Assembly (NCBI RefSeq): GCF_002205645.1
Contig: NZ_NIOF01000001.1
Span: 930,001 to 994,000, forward strand
Reading direction: 5' to 3'
DNA length: 64,000 bases
DNA from: Roseateles aquatilis
GTDB taxonomy: Bacteria > Pseudomonadota > Gammaproteobacteria > Burkholderiales > Burkholderiaceae_C
A program made the translations under genes and the position numbers. The notes under the pieces were generated by a model. It did not search any database and was not told the DNA's origin. It was given only the letters and a program-made list of their open reading frames with translations. Below, one piece after another: positions 44,439 through 57,037 of the stretch (the stretch's first letter is position 1; every line of letters starts with the position of its first letter).

Positions 44439-46419
44439 GCGCCGCATCATCGGACGCCTGGCCCTCAGAAAAGTCGCCCACCAAATATGGAATGAGGGGC
44501 GGGTTGTTCGGGTCACCATTGACGAGATGGCGGCTGCTTATCGGAAGGTCTATGTCGTCAGGCACGGCATTGAACTCGTTGTCGATGATGACGAACTGCG
44601 TCTCCACCAACTCGCCTACAGCGAGTTCGTAGACCAGACGAAAGAAAGCCGCAATCACCTCGGGGTTCTCGACCGAGCTGACGTTTTTGGTCGGTGTGTC
44701 AATGACAAGTATGGGCGGCAACCTGGCATCGCCGGCTCGGGCGCAGACCCGATGCAAGGCCAACGCGTAGCAGGTCTTGAACAGCGCTTTCATTCCGCCG
44801 CTACCAGCGTTGTCGAATGAAAGCACCACAAGGGCCTCATTCACCCCCAAAGGAATGCGCGGATAGAAGGTAGCCGGGTCAATCTCCACACGATAGTTTG
44901 CTCGGACATCTGGAAACTTGGCTCGCACCAGACAGTCGAGAAAAAGCTCGCCCAGAAGGTCAACATTCTTTCGGTCGTTGAAGGCTGACTTCTTCGCCGT
45001 CTCCAGCTTGGCCCGCAACTCAGCCTCGTCAATCTTCAATGCCTCTGCCTGCGCCTGCTGCTCTTGAAGCACGTCCGGTAGCTTTCGATACTTCAGCATC
45101 GCATCAAGCCGCTGCTCCAACGTGGCTACGGCACGCTCGTGCTGCAATGCTTGAGAGAGGAACGCCGAGTCATACTCTTTCAGCCTGACCTCTAGAGAGC
45201 GGTCTGCCGCATTTCGCGCCGTCGCAATCTCAACGGCGCGACGCTGAATGGCGCGCTTCTGAGCACGCATGCGGGCCAAGGTTTCCTTCAGCTCGGCCTG
45301 ACGGGCGCGCAGGTCCTCGTTGACGACTGATTCGCCAAGTGCGCCGGCTGCATCTGTGATGTGCTCAGGCTGCCCGCAAACCATGCAGAGTCCAGCCTCT
45401 CGAGCCGGGAGGGTTTGGGTGCATCGAGGACACGAGGAAAAGTCCACGCCACCGAGAACCATCCGCGCGGATGCGGTTCGCTGGAAGCGAACCGACAACA
45501 TCTGCAACTCATTTGCGTGGCGCTCAAGCTCTCCGATGCGGATGTCGATGTCCGAAGAGGCCTGCTCAAGCGCAATCTGTTCTTGAGCAAGACGTCGCGC
45601 ATGGTCCCGCAGTTCCTCTGCAGCATGCGGCGCCGGCGCACGTTGCAGCCTCGCGACCTGTGCGGCCTCGCGCGCGCGGTCAATTTCTGCCTTGATAGAT
45701 TCAATCTTCGCGTCGTAGGCGTTGATGTCGTCAAGGCCGACATCTATTAGCGCCTTCGCAAGCGCCTGAGCTCCAGACAGCAGGCCCAAGCGTTGCTCAC
45801 GGACCTCTTGGAGGCGCGATTCCAGCTCGGCGACCTGTTCAGTGCGGTATCCAAGAACATATCGCAAAGCATCAACGCTTTTTGCACGGATAGGGTAGTT
45901 GTCGGAGTCCAACCGGAAGAAGACGTTGTCCATCCCCTCCTGGTCGAGATAACAAAATCGGAATAGGTCCCGGAAGCTCAAGCGCTCGAGACGCTCGTCG
46001 GGCGCGCCCTTGCGCCGACGGACGTAAGGTGGCTCCTCTTTCGCAAGATAGAAAATCAGGTCGGACAACACCACGACACCCAGGTTGGGCAGCACTTCGT
46101 TAGTCCCGGTCCGTGCGGGGATGAGCACCTGCAAGGTCTCATCCCCCTCCTGCCAAGCCGCCATCACCTGATTCGAATCCCTGTCACGATGCAACGTCAC
46201 AGGGACGTCATTGACAGACATCTCCAAAGCCGCCGACACCATTTCTGCCTGCAGTGCAGGCGTCCAGGCGTAACTGCCACCAAGGCAAAAGTCGATGAGT
46301 CGCCCAATGCTGGATTTGCCGGACCCGATGGGGCCAAAAAAGTAGACGACACCAGGTAGGTCGATTCGCTCAATCGACTTGTGGAGCGAAAGATGCAATT
46401 TTTTTAGCGCAAGTCTCAT
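44425..46419 (-). CDS. ABC-three-component system: SMC/Rad50-like ATPase with zinc hook
   Basis: This 664-aa protein has a Walker A motif at residues 29-36 (GPIGSGKSS), long coiled coils, a zinc-hook-like pair of CxxC motifs (Cys330/333 and Cys345/348) in the middle, and a C-terminal ATPase half with SFDNAGSGGMKALFKTCYAL and the Walker-B-like ILVIDTPTKNVSSVENP. This architecture is that of the ATPase of ABC-3C defence systems. AGAGGA lies upstream of the ATG at 46417-46419, which overlaps the stop of the middle component (ATGA). It probably senses invasion and licenses the nuclease encoded upstream. Confidence 0.8.
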   Translation of the reverse strand: MRLALKKLHLSLHKSIERIDLPGVVYFFGPIGSGKSSIGRLIDFCLGGSYAWTPALQAEMVSAALEMSVNDVPVTLHRDRDSNQVMAAWQEGDETLQVLIPARTGTNEVLPNLGVVVLSDLIFYLAKEEPPYVRRRKGAPDERLERLSFRDLFRFCYLDQEGMDNVFFRLDSDNYPIRAKSVDALRYVLGYRTEQVAELESRLQEVREQRLGLLSGAQALAKALIDVGLDDINAYDAKIESIKAEIDRAREAAQVARLQRAPAPHAAEELRDHARRLAQEQIALEQASSDIDIRIGELERHANELQMLSVRFQRTASARMVLGGVDFSSCPRCTQTLPAREAGLCMVCGQPEHITDAAGALGESVVNEDLRARQAELKETLARMRAQKRAIQRRAVEIATARNAADRSLEVRLKEYDSAFLSQALQHERAVATLEQRLDAMLKYRKLPDVLQEQQAQAEALKIDEAELRAKLETAKKSAFNDRKNVDLLGELFLDCLVRAKFPDVRANYRVEIDPATFYPRIPLGVNEALVVLSFDNAGSGGMKALFKTCYALALHRVCARAGDARLPPILVIDTPTKNVSSVENPEVIAAFFRLVYELAVGELVETQFVIIDNEFNAVPDDIDLPISSRHLVNGDPNNPPLIPYLVGDFSEGQASDDAAPTAP

Positions 46420-46970
46420 ATGGCGATTTCCTCTCCCCACTTCATGTCGGTCAGCTCTGGGAACGTGGCGTAGACAAAATTCTTTAAATCGGACCCGCTG
46501 CGATTGCCGAAATTCTTCGCCACGAGCTTCGCGCGCGCCGCAAGGTTCTCAAGCGGCTCTTGGTCGGCAAGTGCCGTAGCCGCGAGCTGTCCCTCCGGCG
46601 TAGGCCACAGTTGAACGGTCTTGCCTTTGACATCGACGGCGACCAGTCCCCTGGCCGCCATCAAAGCGACCCATCGGCGATACCGGTGGTCCCACTGACC
46701 GTATCGGAACCGAACCATCCTGCTTTCGATAGTCGTTCTTTCAAACTCGGCCACATCCGCCTTCGCTGGGTCCTTCCCCGCCGCTGTTAGAGCGCGCTCA
46801 AGGCAATTGGGATAGCGCAGCAGGAAGTCCAGCTTTGCCAGCTTTGTTAGACCCTCGACCGGACGGCTCTTGTCGCCCGCATGCGCGGCCATCAGCAGTA
46901 GCAGCCGAGCCATATGAAGGTTGTCGTCTCGCTCGGTTGCAGCGAGCGCGCGAGCAAGTTCAAGCGCCAT
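46416..46970 (-). CDS. ABC-three-component system: middle component
   Basis: This 184-aa protein is helical and has a probable winged helix (LTKLAKLDFLLRYPNCLERA at about 39-58, then RYRRWVALMAARGLVAVD). Size, fold and position between the nuclease and ATPase genes match ABC-3C middle components, which are thought to bridge the ATPase and the effector. The ATG at 46968-46970 lies inside the end of the nuclease gene (11-bp overlap). Recognition rests mainly on context. Confidence 0.7.
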   Translation of the reverse strand: MALELARALAATERDDNLHMARLLLLMAAHAGDKSRPVEGLTKLAKLDFLLRYPNCLERALTAAGKDPAKADVAEFERTTIESRMVRFRYGQWDHRYRRWVALMAARGLVAVDVKGKTVQLWPTPEGQLAATALADQEPLENLAARAKLVAKNFGNRSGSDLKNFVYATFPELTDMKWGEEIAI

Positions 46971-48258
46971 CTTGGGCCTCCTCTTCCAGCGGGGTACCCC
47001 ACGCGAACTTGCATTCGCCCGACAGCATGCCGGCAATGCCCATCAACGTGTCCTTCGGCTCGCGGCACACACGCTCGGGCTCCTCCTTCGCAAGGCTGTC
47101 CATCCGTTGCAGGATTTGCTTGTAAATCGCAAGCCCGCGTGTTTTCTCATCGGCATGGTCAAAGGCCATCGCCTCGACGTCCTTGCACTCGACCAACACG
47201 GTGCTGACAAGTTGGTTGGCAATAGCGTCGAAGCCATCTGGCTCCAGCAAGGCGCGCTCCATCAAACGCTGGTCTGCCGAGTCCATGCGCATGCGCAAAG
47301 GCTCAAACTGACTGCCCAGGTAGGCATTCCGCATCTTCCGGTTGAGCACATCGGCTCGACCAGCCGGGGCACCAATTTCTATGCCCGCGCCGCTACCGAC
47401 AAACCGGAAGGCTGGCTGCCGAACCCGGGTTATCACCTCAGCCGCTGACTCTGGGGTAATGCATTTCCCCCGAATCGCAACGTCAGGTTTACCGTTTGTG
47501 GCGAGATACGCCACAGCGCCGTCTATCCCATCCGCACGCAGCCTACAGGCTGCTTGAACAAGCCCTATGAGCTCGTCCCTCAAACGACAGCACGAAACTG
47601 TTGTAAGAACTCCGCAGCCGGGCAGCTTCGGGACAATCGAAGCCGCGAACGTATCGTCATACCCGCGAAGGACTGGCCCTTGCGCGAATTTGAGCTTTCG
47701 CAGGACTTGAAACAGGACCACCGCATCGCCACCGGTCTTACCTACCAGCCCGGCGAAGGCCGTTTTGTACGGTTCCTCCAAGGCGGAGTGGTTCGAGGCT
47801 CGAGAGCAGCACTGGACTAGGCGGTCAGGACTGGCCGCGAGCGAGTCGTCCCTTTTCGTCGTTGCCGCCGGCACATATGGCGCAGCGTTCGAGACGAACT
47901 CGTAGCCGTCAATGGCGGCTCCATACATCTTCTCGAACACGCAGAAACGAAGGACGGATTCGACCAATGCGTCGTCACTCCACCGCCAGCGCGCGTTCTC
48001 GCGGCTGTCAGTCTTGACTTGGACAGCGACGTAGCGCCCGGTCTGCAACTCCAGCAGATAGTCATCGTGATGCTCGCACCAAAGGGCACGTATGGCGCGC
48101 GCGCTGGTCAGGCTCTGCGCCAGTAGCCACACGCCTATGGCCCATTGGTAGCGAAACCGCTCCTGAGTCTCGTCTCCTCGGTCCGCAGGCGCCGTGGCAA
48201 GTCCATCGACCTGTTCCGGCAATCCAAGTGGCAAGGGTTGGTTTTTTTTCAGTCCCAT
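46960..48258 (-). CDS. ABC-three-component system: Cap4/DUF4297-like nuclease effector
   Basis: This 432-aa protein has an N-terminal restriction-type nuclease fold: GDETQERFRYQWAIGVWLLA, then DDYLLELQTGRYVAVQVKTD, where the acidic residues and the QVK form a PD-(D/E)xK-type site as in DUF4297/Cap4 endonucleases. The C-terminal 230 residues would be the sensing or docking part. GGAGG in front of the ATG at 48256-48258 fixes the start. It is the first gene of a tightly overlapping three-gene operon, so it is the likely effector that degrades DNA on infection. Confidence 0.75.
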   Translation of the reverse strand: MGLKKNQPLPLGLPEQVDGLATAPADRGDETQERFRYQWAIGVWLLAQSLTSARAIRALWCEHHDDYLLELQTGRYVAVQVKTDSRENARWRWSDDALVESVLRFCVFEKMYGAAIDGYEFVSNAAPYVPAATTKRDDSLAASPDRLVQCCSRASNHSALEEPYKTAFAGLVGKTGGDAVVLFQVLRKLKFAQGPVLRGYDDTFAASIVPKLPGCGVLTTVSCCRLRDELIGLVQAACRLRADGIDGAVAYLATNGKPDVAIRGKCITPESAAEVITRVRQPAFRFVGSGAGIEIGAPAGRADVLNRKMRNAYLGSQFEPLRMRMDSADQRLMERALLEPDGFDAIANQLVSTVLVECKDVEAMAFDHADEKTRGLAIYKQILQRMDSLAKEEPERVCREPKDTLMGIAGMLSGECKFAWGTPLEEEAQDGA

Positions 48259-48308
48259 CTGCCCTCCTCCCAAAAAATTCGCCCATCAGGGCGCGACAAG
48301 CTACATCG

Positions 48309-51300
48309 TCAAGAGACCACCCAATCCGCCGAAAGCGACTCCGCCTGCCTCAACACGGTTTCCGTCGCTTCTTCCTGTCGGTCCGGCGGGTACTTGTAGC
48401 GGCGCAGCAGCGTCTTCACCATCACGCGCAGTTTGGCCCGCACGGTCTCGCGCTTGGCCCAGTCCACGGTGACCGACTTGCGCAGGCTCTGGGTCAACTC
48501 GACGGCTATCTTCTTCAGCGTCTCATCGCCCAAGCCGCGGACTGCGGCCTCGTTCATGGCCAGCGCGTCATAGAAGGCCATCTCGTCATGGTTGAGCCCC
48601 AGGCTCTCACCGCGTTGCGCGGCGGCCTGGAACTTCTTGGCCATCTCGATGAGTTCTTCGATGACCTGCGCCGTCTCGATGGCACGGTTGCGGTAGCGGG
48701 TCAGGCTCTGCTGCAGCAGCTCTGAGAACTTAGCGCTCTGCACCACGTTGGTCTTGAAGCGCGACTTGATTTCGCCCTTCAGCAGGCGCTCCAGCAACTC
48801 GACGGCCAGGTTGCGCTCCTTCATGTGGCGCACGTCTTCCAGGAACTCGTTGGACAGCACGCCGATGTCCGGCCGCTTCAAGCCGGCGGCCGAGAAAATG
48901 TCGATGACCTCGTCGCTGACAACCGCTCGACTGATGATTTGCCGCAGCGCGTGTTCCTTCTGCTCGTCGGTCAGCTTCTTGTCGGTGCCCGCGTGCTTGG
49001 TCAGCGCGGCCTTCACCGCTTGCAGGAAGGCCAGTTCGTCGCGATAGGCCAGTGCCTCGTCCAGAGTGCAGCACAGCGCGAACGCCTTGCTGGCGGCGAG
49101 CACCGTGTCGGCGAAGCGCTTCTTTCCATCGTCCAGCCCTAGCACATGGTTGGCCACGGCCGGCAGCAGCTGCCAGGCCCTGCTGCGGAAGTCGGTGTAC
49201 TCGACGCCATGCAGCATGTCGTGCAGCACGTCCATCTGCTCCTGCAGCACGGCCAGCGCCTCATGCGCGTCGATGGTCGGCTTGCCGCGCCCGTGGGCCT
49301 GGGTGTAATCGGCCAGGGCAGCCTTCAGCTCGTTGGCGATACCGATGTAGTCCACCACCAAGCCGCCGGGCTTGTCCTTGAACACACGGTTTACCCGTGC
49401 AATAGCCTGCATCAGGTTGTGGCCGCGCATGGGCTTGTCCACGTACATCGTGTGCAGGCAAGGCGCGTCGAAGCCGGTGAGCCACATGTCGCGGACGATG
49501 ACCAGCTTGAACGGGTCGGTCGGATTCTTGAAGCGCGTCTCCAGGCGCTTGCGCACGTCCTTGGGGTAGATGTGCGGCTTGAGCAGCGCCTTGTCCGAGG
49601 CCGAGCCGGTCATCACTACCTTGATGGCGCCCTGCATCGGGTCATCACTGTGCCAGTCGGGCCGCAGCGCGACGATGGCGTTGTAGAGGTGCACGCAGAT
49701 GTCGCGGCTCATCGCCACGACCATCGCCTTGCCATCCATGGCCGTCAGGCGGTTCTCAAAGTGACTCACGATGTCTGCGGCCACCTTCTGGACTCGCGGC
49801 GGCGCGCCAACCAGTTGCTCCAGCGCTGCCCAGCGACGCAGCTTGGCCACCTTGGCGGCGTCGCCTTCTTCGTCCTCGGTCAGCTCATCCACCTCGCTGT
49901 CGAGCTGGGTGACATCGGCTTCCTTCAGCTCCAGGCGAGCTAACCGGCTCTCGTAGTAGATAGGCACGGTGGCGCCGTCGCGCACCGCCTGCTCGATGTC
50001 GTAGATGTGGACGTAATCGCCGAACACGGCGCGCGTGTCGCGGTCGCTCAGCGAAACCGGCGTGCCGGTGAAGGCAACAAAGGTGGCGCCAGGCAGCGCG
50101 TCGCGCAGGTGCTGGGCGTAGCCATAGCGCACGGCGCTGGTGGCCTGGTAGTCGGCACGCGGCTCCGCCGCCTGCAGCGCCTGGCCGTCGTTGGCCACCG
50201 GCTCGGCCGACTTGCCCTTGCCGTTGACCAGCCGCGCCTCGAAACCGTACTGCGTGCGGTGCGCCTCGTCACAGATGACGACGATGTTGCGACGGTCGGA
50301 GAGCACAGGGAACGTGTCCTCGTCCTCGCCTGGCGTGAACTTCTGGATGGTCGTGAAGATGATGCCGCCCGAGGGGCGGTTGGCGAGCAGCCGGCGTAGC
50401 TCGGGCCGGGTGTCGGCCTGGGCCGGCGTCTCGCGGAGCATCTCGCTGGCAGCGGCGAACACGCCGAATAGCTGGTTGTCCAGGTCGTTGCGGTCGGTCA
50501 TCACCAGCAGCGTCGGGTTGCCCATGTCCGGGTGCGCCATCAACGCTCCGGCCAGGCATGTCATTTCGATGCTCTTGCCGGCGCCCTGCGTATGCCAGAC
50601 GACGCCGCCCTTGCGCGTGCCGCCCGGCGCCGAGGCCACCAACACGCTCTGAACCACCGCCCGCACCGCGTGGAACTGGTGATAGCCGGCCACCTTCTTG
50701 ACCAGCCGGCCGTCATCCTCGAACAGCACGAAGTGGCGCAGGTACTCCAGCAGCAACTCGCGCTGACACAGACCCAACACCAGAGTCTCCAACTCGCGCA
50801 TCGCGCCGAGCGGGTCGGTGGCCACGCCGTCGATGGTGCGCCAGGCCATGAAGCGCTCGCGGTCACTGGTCAACGAGCCCATGCGCGCCTGGATGCCGTC
50901 GCTGATGACTTGAAGCACGTTGGCGTGGAACAGGTCGGGGATGTCTTGCTGGTAGGTCTGGAGCTGGTTCCACGCAGCCCAGATGTCGGCGTCTTCGTCG
51001 CCCGGGTTCTTCAGCTCGAACAGCACCAGCGGCAGGCCGTTGACGAACAGCAGCACATCGGGCCGGCGGGTCTGCTTCGGCCCCTGCACGCTGAACTGGT
51101 TGACGGCCAGCCAATCGTTGGCCGCCACGTCGGCGAAGTCCAGCAACCGCACCCTGTCGCCGCGTGTCTCGCCGTCCTTCTGGAACTCTACTGGAACGCC
51201 ATCCACCAGCCAGCGATGGACTTGGCGGTTGGCGCTGACCAGACCCGGGACGCTTGGATTGAGCACGCGGCGCAGCGCGTCGTCTCGGGTGCCAAGCGGG

Positions 51301-51494
51301 ATGTGCGGGTTCAGCCGCGCGATGGCCTCGCGCAGCCGGCCGGCCAGCACCACCTCGCGGTGGCTGGCGCGGTCGGTGCCTGGGGTCTTGGCATCCGGCG
51401 GGGAGATGTCGGGACCGTGGGCGGCGGACCAACCCAGGCCAGCTAGCCATTCGAGCGCGGCTTGTTCTACGTGGTCTTCCGTTATCGCGCTCAT
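48309..51494 (-). CDS. hsdR: type I restriction enzyme, R subunit
   Basis: This 1061-aa protein has the N-terminal PD-ExK nuclease site (RRPDVLLF and [12 protein letters not shown]), helicase motif I in [12 protein letters not shown], motif [25 protein letters not shown] and motif VI region [18 protein letters not shown]. It translocates DNA with ATP and cuts it when HsdM/HsdS meet an unmethylated site. The start is the ATG at 51492-51494, 8 bp after the SIR2 gene. It is the last gene of the operon. Confidence 0.95.
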   Translation of the reverse strand: MSAITEDHVEQAALEWLAGLGWSAAHGPDISPPDAKTPGTDRASHREVVLAGRLREAIARLNPHIPLGTRDDALRRVLNPSVPGLVSANRQVHRWLVDGVPVEFQKDGETRGDRVRLLDFADVAANDWLAVNQFSVQGPKQTRRPDVLLFVNGLPLVLFELKNPGDEDADIWAAWNQLQTYQQDIPDLFHANVLQVISDGIQARMGSLTSDRERFMAWRTIDGVATDPLGAMRELETLVLGLCQRELLLEYLRHFVLFEDDGRLVKKVAGYHQFHAVRAVVQSVLVASAPGGTRKGGVVWHTQGAGKSIEMTCLAGALMAHPDMGNPTLLVMTDRNDLDNQLFGVFAAASEMLRETPAQADTRPELRRLLANRPSGGIIFTTIQKFTPGEDEDTFPVLSDRRNIVVICDEAHRTQYGFEARLVNGKGKSAEPVANDGQALQAAEPRADYQATSAVRYGYAQHLRDALPGATFVAFTGTPVSLSDRDTRAVFGDYVHIYDIEQAVRDGATVPIYYESRLARLELKEADVTQLDSEVDELTEDEEGDAAKVAKLRRWAALEQLVGAPPRVQKVAADIVSHFENRLTAMDGKAMVVAMSRDICVHLYNAIVALRPDWHSDDPMQGAIKVVMTGSASDKALLKPHIYPKDVRKRLETRFKNPTDPFKLVIVRDMWLTGFDAPCLHTMYVDKPMRGHNLMQAIARVNRVFKDKPGGLVVDYIGIANELKAALADYTQAHGRGKPTIDAHEALAVLQEQMDVLHDMLHGVEYTDFRSRAWQLLPAVANHVLGLDDGKKRFADTVLAASKAFALCCTLDEALAYRDELAFLQAVKAALTKHAGTDKKLTDEQKEHALRQIISRAVVSDEVIDIFSAAGLKRPDIGVLSNEFLEDVRHMKERNLAVELLERLLKGEIKSRFKTNVVQSAKFSELLQQSLTRYRNRAIETAQVIEELIEMAKKFQAAAQRGESLGLNHDEMAFYDALAMNEAAVRGLGDETLKKIAVELTQSLRKSVTVDWAKRETVRAKLRVMVKTLLRRYKYPPDRQEEATETVLRQAESLSADWVVS

Positions 51495-51502
51495 CGTGCC
51501 CC

Positions 51503-53263
51503 CTACCACCCCCAACGACCGTTCAGCTTGGCAGCCCAAGCTTCGAATGCCGCGATTGCCTGCTGCACTTCCAAAACCGTGTCTCCAAATAAACGCGAAG
51601 TCACGTATGGGGACTGAGCACCATGCAACTCAAGGCTGCCCTTGATTCGTTGAACCACTCTTTCACGGTTGGAGGTTCTATAGCCATAGCAACCCGGCGG
51701 ATGGAACTCTTTGTTGAACACCGGTGGGCAGAGCTTGTGGTTCGCTATTGCAAGAACAACTTCAACCCAATCGAATCGAAGCTCGAAGTCTTTCCGCGAG
51801 TCAAATTCGGCGCCGAATCGGTCCCATAGAAGGTCGGCCAACCAGTCGTTCAACGGCGCATGCCGCTTCTCCTTCCCTTCGAGCAACTGTCCCCATCGCT
51901 GGGGGTCGTCGCTCAGCAAGCAAAAGGGCGGTGCAACATCTACGGCGAGAACGGGCTGCCGGCTCGGCGCTTCAAGCTCGTTGTTCAGAAGAGTGGCAAC
52001 AACATCACAGCGTCCATCGAATGACGCACCCAGCAGGGCTGAGTAGGTCATGAGCGTGACCGGATACCCCTGATAGGCAAGCCACAACGTCAGGCCCTGA
52101 GACGCCTTCATGCTGAACAGGCGCCGCTGGGCAGCCGCCAGAAAGGCGACGGCCTGAGGCGTCCCCCATCGTCCAATTTCGAACGAGAGGGCTGAGAGCG
52201 TGTGACAAATGCCTTCGTATTGCCGGACTCGCGCCGTAACCGAGGCGGTGTTCACGTCCACAGAATTTTCAGCAAGGCGTGCTGATGTCAACTCTTTGCC
52301 AACCTGTCGACTCTCGTCAGCAATCAGGTCGGCCAGCCGGATGCGAGACGAATCCGGCTCGGCGAGATATCGCTTGCAGGCCGCGACAGCTGCCTTGACA
52401 GAAATAGGATGAGGTTGCGAAAACTGCTCGATTGCTCTGACCTTTTGCTCCAAGCCGTCAAAGAAGGTATCAGCGTCAGCAATGGAAATGTGCTGCCCTC
52501 CGCGTCGAGCCAACAACGCGGCAGCGCGTTCGCCCGGTTCTCCGCGCGCCGCGAAGAAGGTGGAGTAGCGGCGGCTCGGCGCTCGCTCAATTGCAGCGCG
52601 CAGTGCGTCGTCCCAGTCAGCCGACCAGCCGCAAACAATCAATCCGAACTCGTCGAATACACGGTCTAGGAGGCGGTCCAGCCTGCCGTCATACGTCGCG
52701 AGCTCTTCCGGCGTATTCAGGATGCGGGTGTCGAGATAGTCACCATGCAGTTTCACAACGCAGGCCTTGATGTGTGCAAGCGGCACTGCCCCCTCAATCT
52801 GGTCAGGTGTGCTGATTACGGTGGGCGCCACACCGACATCCTCCAGCGCTCGCTCCATCAAGCGGTCGAAATTGGTGGTCAAGACAACGCGAATTTGTCC
52901 ACTCGCCATCAGATTTGCGATGGCGCGGTGGGCCTTGGTCGGCGCCTTGGCACCTTCCTTCCGCTCTTCGTCAGACGGCTCGAAATACGTGCGAAGAAGC
53001 TGCTGTCGTTCACTCGGCGTTTTGGCCAATGCGTCCAGCAGTTGCGAATACCCCGGCTGAACTCCGTATGTCGCCTCGTACCAAGCAGCAGGGTCGGGCT
53101 CGCAGTCAGCGCCCTGAGCGCCCGCCAGCTTGCGGACCAAGTCAAGAACCACTTCCCAGCCTGTCGGAATCCGCGCCGCTCGCGAAACGCCGGAACCTAA
53201 AAGTAGCGCGTACACGCCAGGGCTCGACTGGAGGGCAAACGCTAGCGAAACCTCGGGCGTCAT
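51503..53263 (-). CDS. SIR2-domain protein inside the hsd operon
   Basis: This 586-aa protein has an N-terminal SIR2-like domain: [33 protein letters not shown] with Asn131, and [14 protein letters not shown] with His173, the usual catalytic His/Asn pair of bacterial NAD+-consuming SIR2 defence proteins. The C-terminal 330 residues are a mostly helical region I do not recognise and are the likely sensor. The start ATG (53261-53263) overlaps the hsdS stop by 4 bp (ATGA), and hsdR follows after 8 bp, so it is translated as part of the restriction operon. NAD+ depletion and abortive infection is the expected but unproven role. Confidence 0.85.
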   Translation of the reverse strand: MTPEVSLAFALQSSPGVYALLLGSGVSRAARIPTGWEVVLDLVRKLAGAQGADCEPDPAAWYEATYGVQPGYSQLLDALAKTPSERQQLLRTYFEPSDEERKEGAKAPTKAHRAIANLMASGQIRVVLTTNFDRLMERALEDVGVAPTVISTPDQIEGAVPLAHIKACVVKLHGDYLDTRILNTPEELATYDGRLDRLLDRVFDEFGLIVCGWSADWDDALRAAIERAPSRRYSTFFAARGEPGERAAALLARRGGQHISIADADTFFDGLEQKVRAIEQFSQPHPISVKAAVAACKRYLAEPDSSRIRLADLIADESRQVGKELTSARLAENSVDVNTASVTARVRQYEGICHTLSALSFEIGRWGTPQAVAFLAAAQRRLFSMKASQGLTLWLAYQGYPVTLMTYSALLGASFDGRCDVVATLLNNELEAPSRQPVLAVDVAPPFCLLSDDPQRWGQLLEGKEKRHAPLNDWLADLLWDRFGAEFDSRKDFELRFDWVEVVLAIANHKLCPPVFNKEFHPPGCYGYRTSNRERVVQRIKGSLELHGAQSPYVTSRLFGDTVLEVQQAIAAFEAWAAKLNGRWGW

Positions 53264-54598
53264 GCGGGCACCTCCTCGGCACGGACTTCCGCATTCGGCA
53301 CAGTCAGCGTTCCCGCGATGAGACGAGGAAGCACAGCGTCGCGAACTTCTTCCAAGGTCTTTGTGTGCGCATCGTTCAACGTGATTCGCCTTTCCAAAGG
53401 GCCCACCAGTTCCTCGAAGCGCTTCAGCACTTCGGGAACAGGACTCAGGAGCGGCAATGCTTCCAAGATGCCAGTGTTCAGGTTCGGCATGGTTGCGCCG
53501 ACGGCATGACGCTGCAGCCACTCGATGGACAGCGGGTATGCCAATGCCTGAGACAGGAAGGCCGGCGATTGAGATTGCGGCCCCGGACGGACCAACAAGC
53601 AGCCCGTGCCACATAGCCAGCCTACTTCCCGCTCCGACACCGTCGCATGCCTGCCCACATCGCCACGTCTGCTAAACACGATGTCGCCGATTTCGAGCTT
53701 GTGCTTTGAGAGGCGGTCGGCATTGGACTGGGAAACGCGCGCGATACGGTCCTCCGAAACGCGGCGCCCTTTCATATCCTGTGGCATGACTACGGGGATG
53801 CCCGCATCGAGGTAATCGCTCGCGTGCAGTTGGCTGCCGAATGGACCTGTTTGTATCCAGCCGCCGGCCGCCTTGCACAGTGCACCGAGGCTCGACGCCG
53901 CCCACCCCTTCGGAATCAACCCCAGCGCCGATGCCTCGAACTCGGCAGGGAACAGCGCCGCCGTGGCGGCGTCCATGCCTTCGGGCTCGCGGCCCTCGGC
54001 CTTGGTGCGCACCGGGTCGAAGTCGATGAACCAGCTCTTGAAGAGGGCTTGGGCGATGGACTCGAGACTGGTGTTGGTTTGGCGCAAGAGGTCGATGCGA
54101 CGGTCAAGTTCCCGTAGTACTTCGACGGTCTCGTCTTGATACGAACGCTCAGGCAGCAATAGCTCGAATCCGCCAAGTTGTTTCGCGTTGGCGCCAGGCT
54201 GAGCCGAGCCGCCGCGAACGGCCATGACGTAGTCCCGAAATCGCTGCGTTCGAAGCTGATACCCGACAAAAAATGGGTTTGCCTTTTTCGGGTCAACTCG
54301 AAATCTAATCAAGTAGGACGCAAAGACAGCAGGGCCGTCGAGTGCCCAGACCTGAGCATTCTCACCAGTCGAGTTTCCCGTGCGAGCGACAACGATGTCC
54401 CCAATCTGAAGCGCATACTTCTTCGCAGACTCCGCAGACGCGGTGCAGTATGGAACATTAGACCAGTCGAATCGACCTCCCTGAATGTCGGTAATGCGCA
54501 GGAATCGTGGCCCGACGGGTGCAGTCGTTGCGCTCTCTGTGTAGCCGTATGCGACATCGGAACAGACCCCGGCGAGCGCGAGAGCCGAGAGTTCTCCG

Positions 54599-54609
<11 letters not shown>
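53260..54609 (-). CDS. hsdS: type I restriction-modification specificity subunit
   Basis: This 449-aa subunit reads the DNA target. It has two target-recognition domains (about residues 15-170 and 230-410) separated by the conserved spacer [20 protein letters not shown], and the second domain contains [15 protein letters not shown] as the first has [16 protein letters not shown]. The recognised sequence cannot be predicted here. The start at 54607-54609 overlaps the hsdM end by 11 bp. Confidence 0.93.
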
Positions 54610-56191
<1,582 letters not shown>

Positions 56192-56243
56192 TCCGTCGTC
56201 TTGCTTGTTCTTTGCTATGGACGCGGCTCCCTGTTCAAGCCTG

Positions 56244-56444
56244 CTAGGTCGATTTGCGTGACCTGACTGGCTTGCTGGTTGGAGCCGGCGTCGCGCCGAT
56301 GCCATGCGCTTTGCAGTAGTCCAGCACCATGACCTCGACCATGGTGGCCAGGCTGCGCCGCTCCTGCTCAGCCGCGGCGACCAAGGCGGCCTTCACGTCC
56401 GGCGGGACGCGAATGCTGACGACTTCGGTTTTCGTGACGGGCAA
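56244..56444 (-). CDS. ribbon-helix-helix (Arc/CopG-like) protein
   Basis: This 66-aa protein has a ribbon-helix-helix pattern: [20 protein letters not shown] followed by [20 protein letters not shown]. The start is a TTG (56442-56444), supported by AGGAG seven bases upstream. It lies 52 bp upstream of hsdM on the same strand, so it may regulate the restriction operon so that methylation comes first. That role is inference. Confidence 0.7.
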   Translation of the reverse strand: MPVTKTEVVSIRVPPDVKAALVAAAEQERRSLATMVEVMVLDYCKAHGIGATPAPTSKPVRSRKST

Positions 56445-56653
56445 GAGACGGCTCCTGTGCGCAAAACGCTAGCGCTTTGCAGGAGTATGGACGAAGCTTG
56501 CCTGCAGGACTCGCGGGCCTTCCCTGACTGCTGTCATCGCCCAGCTGAAGCGGCGACGGCCTGATGGTTCGCGGCCGCGCGACTTCCACAACGTGCGCTG
56601 AAGGCGGTTCAGGCTGACTGAGGACCAGCTTTCGCTTCCTCGCCCGACCGGCG

Positions 56654-57037
56654 TCACCAGTTTTGCCGTGCAGCAACCGAGACGCGCGCCGCGACGAATG
56701 GATTGACCAGCATCGGACCAGGATGCAGGCGGTCGTAAGCGCCCTCAAGGACCTCGAGCCGCCAGAGGATTTCTGGCAGGGACGCCCCACGCTGATGAAG
56801 ATTCAGAACCAGCCGAAGCACGTCCGGCCACGTTGCCTCTGTCAAGCCGGCCACGCCGGTCACCGCGACGAGCAAGTCCCCGTCGTTGACCTGGCCGCCA
56901 AGTCGCATGTAGCGCTTGGCGGCGTACGCTCTCAACAGCTTGGCAGCCGGCGAGAGGCGAGGCTCGATGCTGGCGGAAAGGATAGCGGGCGCATCAGCTT
57001 CGGCGGCGACGGGGATGGGTTGGAGGTCGAATGTCAT
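56654..57037 (-). CDS. hypothetical protein of the element
   Basis: This 127-aa protein is soluble and helical in its second half (DVLRLVLNLHQRGASLPEIL). No family is recognised. The ATG at 57035-57037 gives MTFDLQPIPV but has only a weak Shine-Dalgarno. It sits upstream of the RHH gene and downstream of a region with TTCACA repeats. Confidence 0.5.
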   Translation of the reverse strand: MTFDLQPIPVAAEADAPAILSASIEPRLSPAAKLLRAYAAKRYMRLGGQVNDGDLLVAVTGVAGLTEATWPDVLRLVLNLHQRGASLPEILWRLEVLEGAYDRLHPGPMLVNPFVAARVSVAARQNW

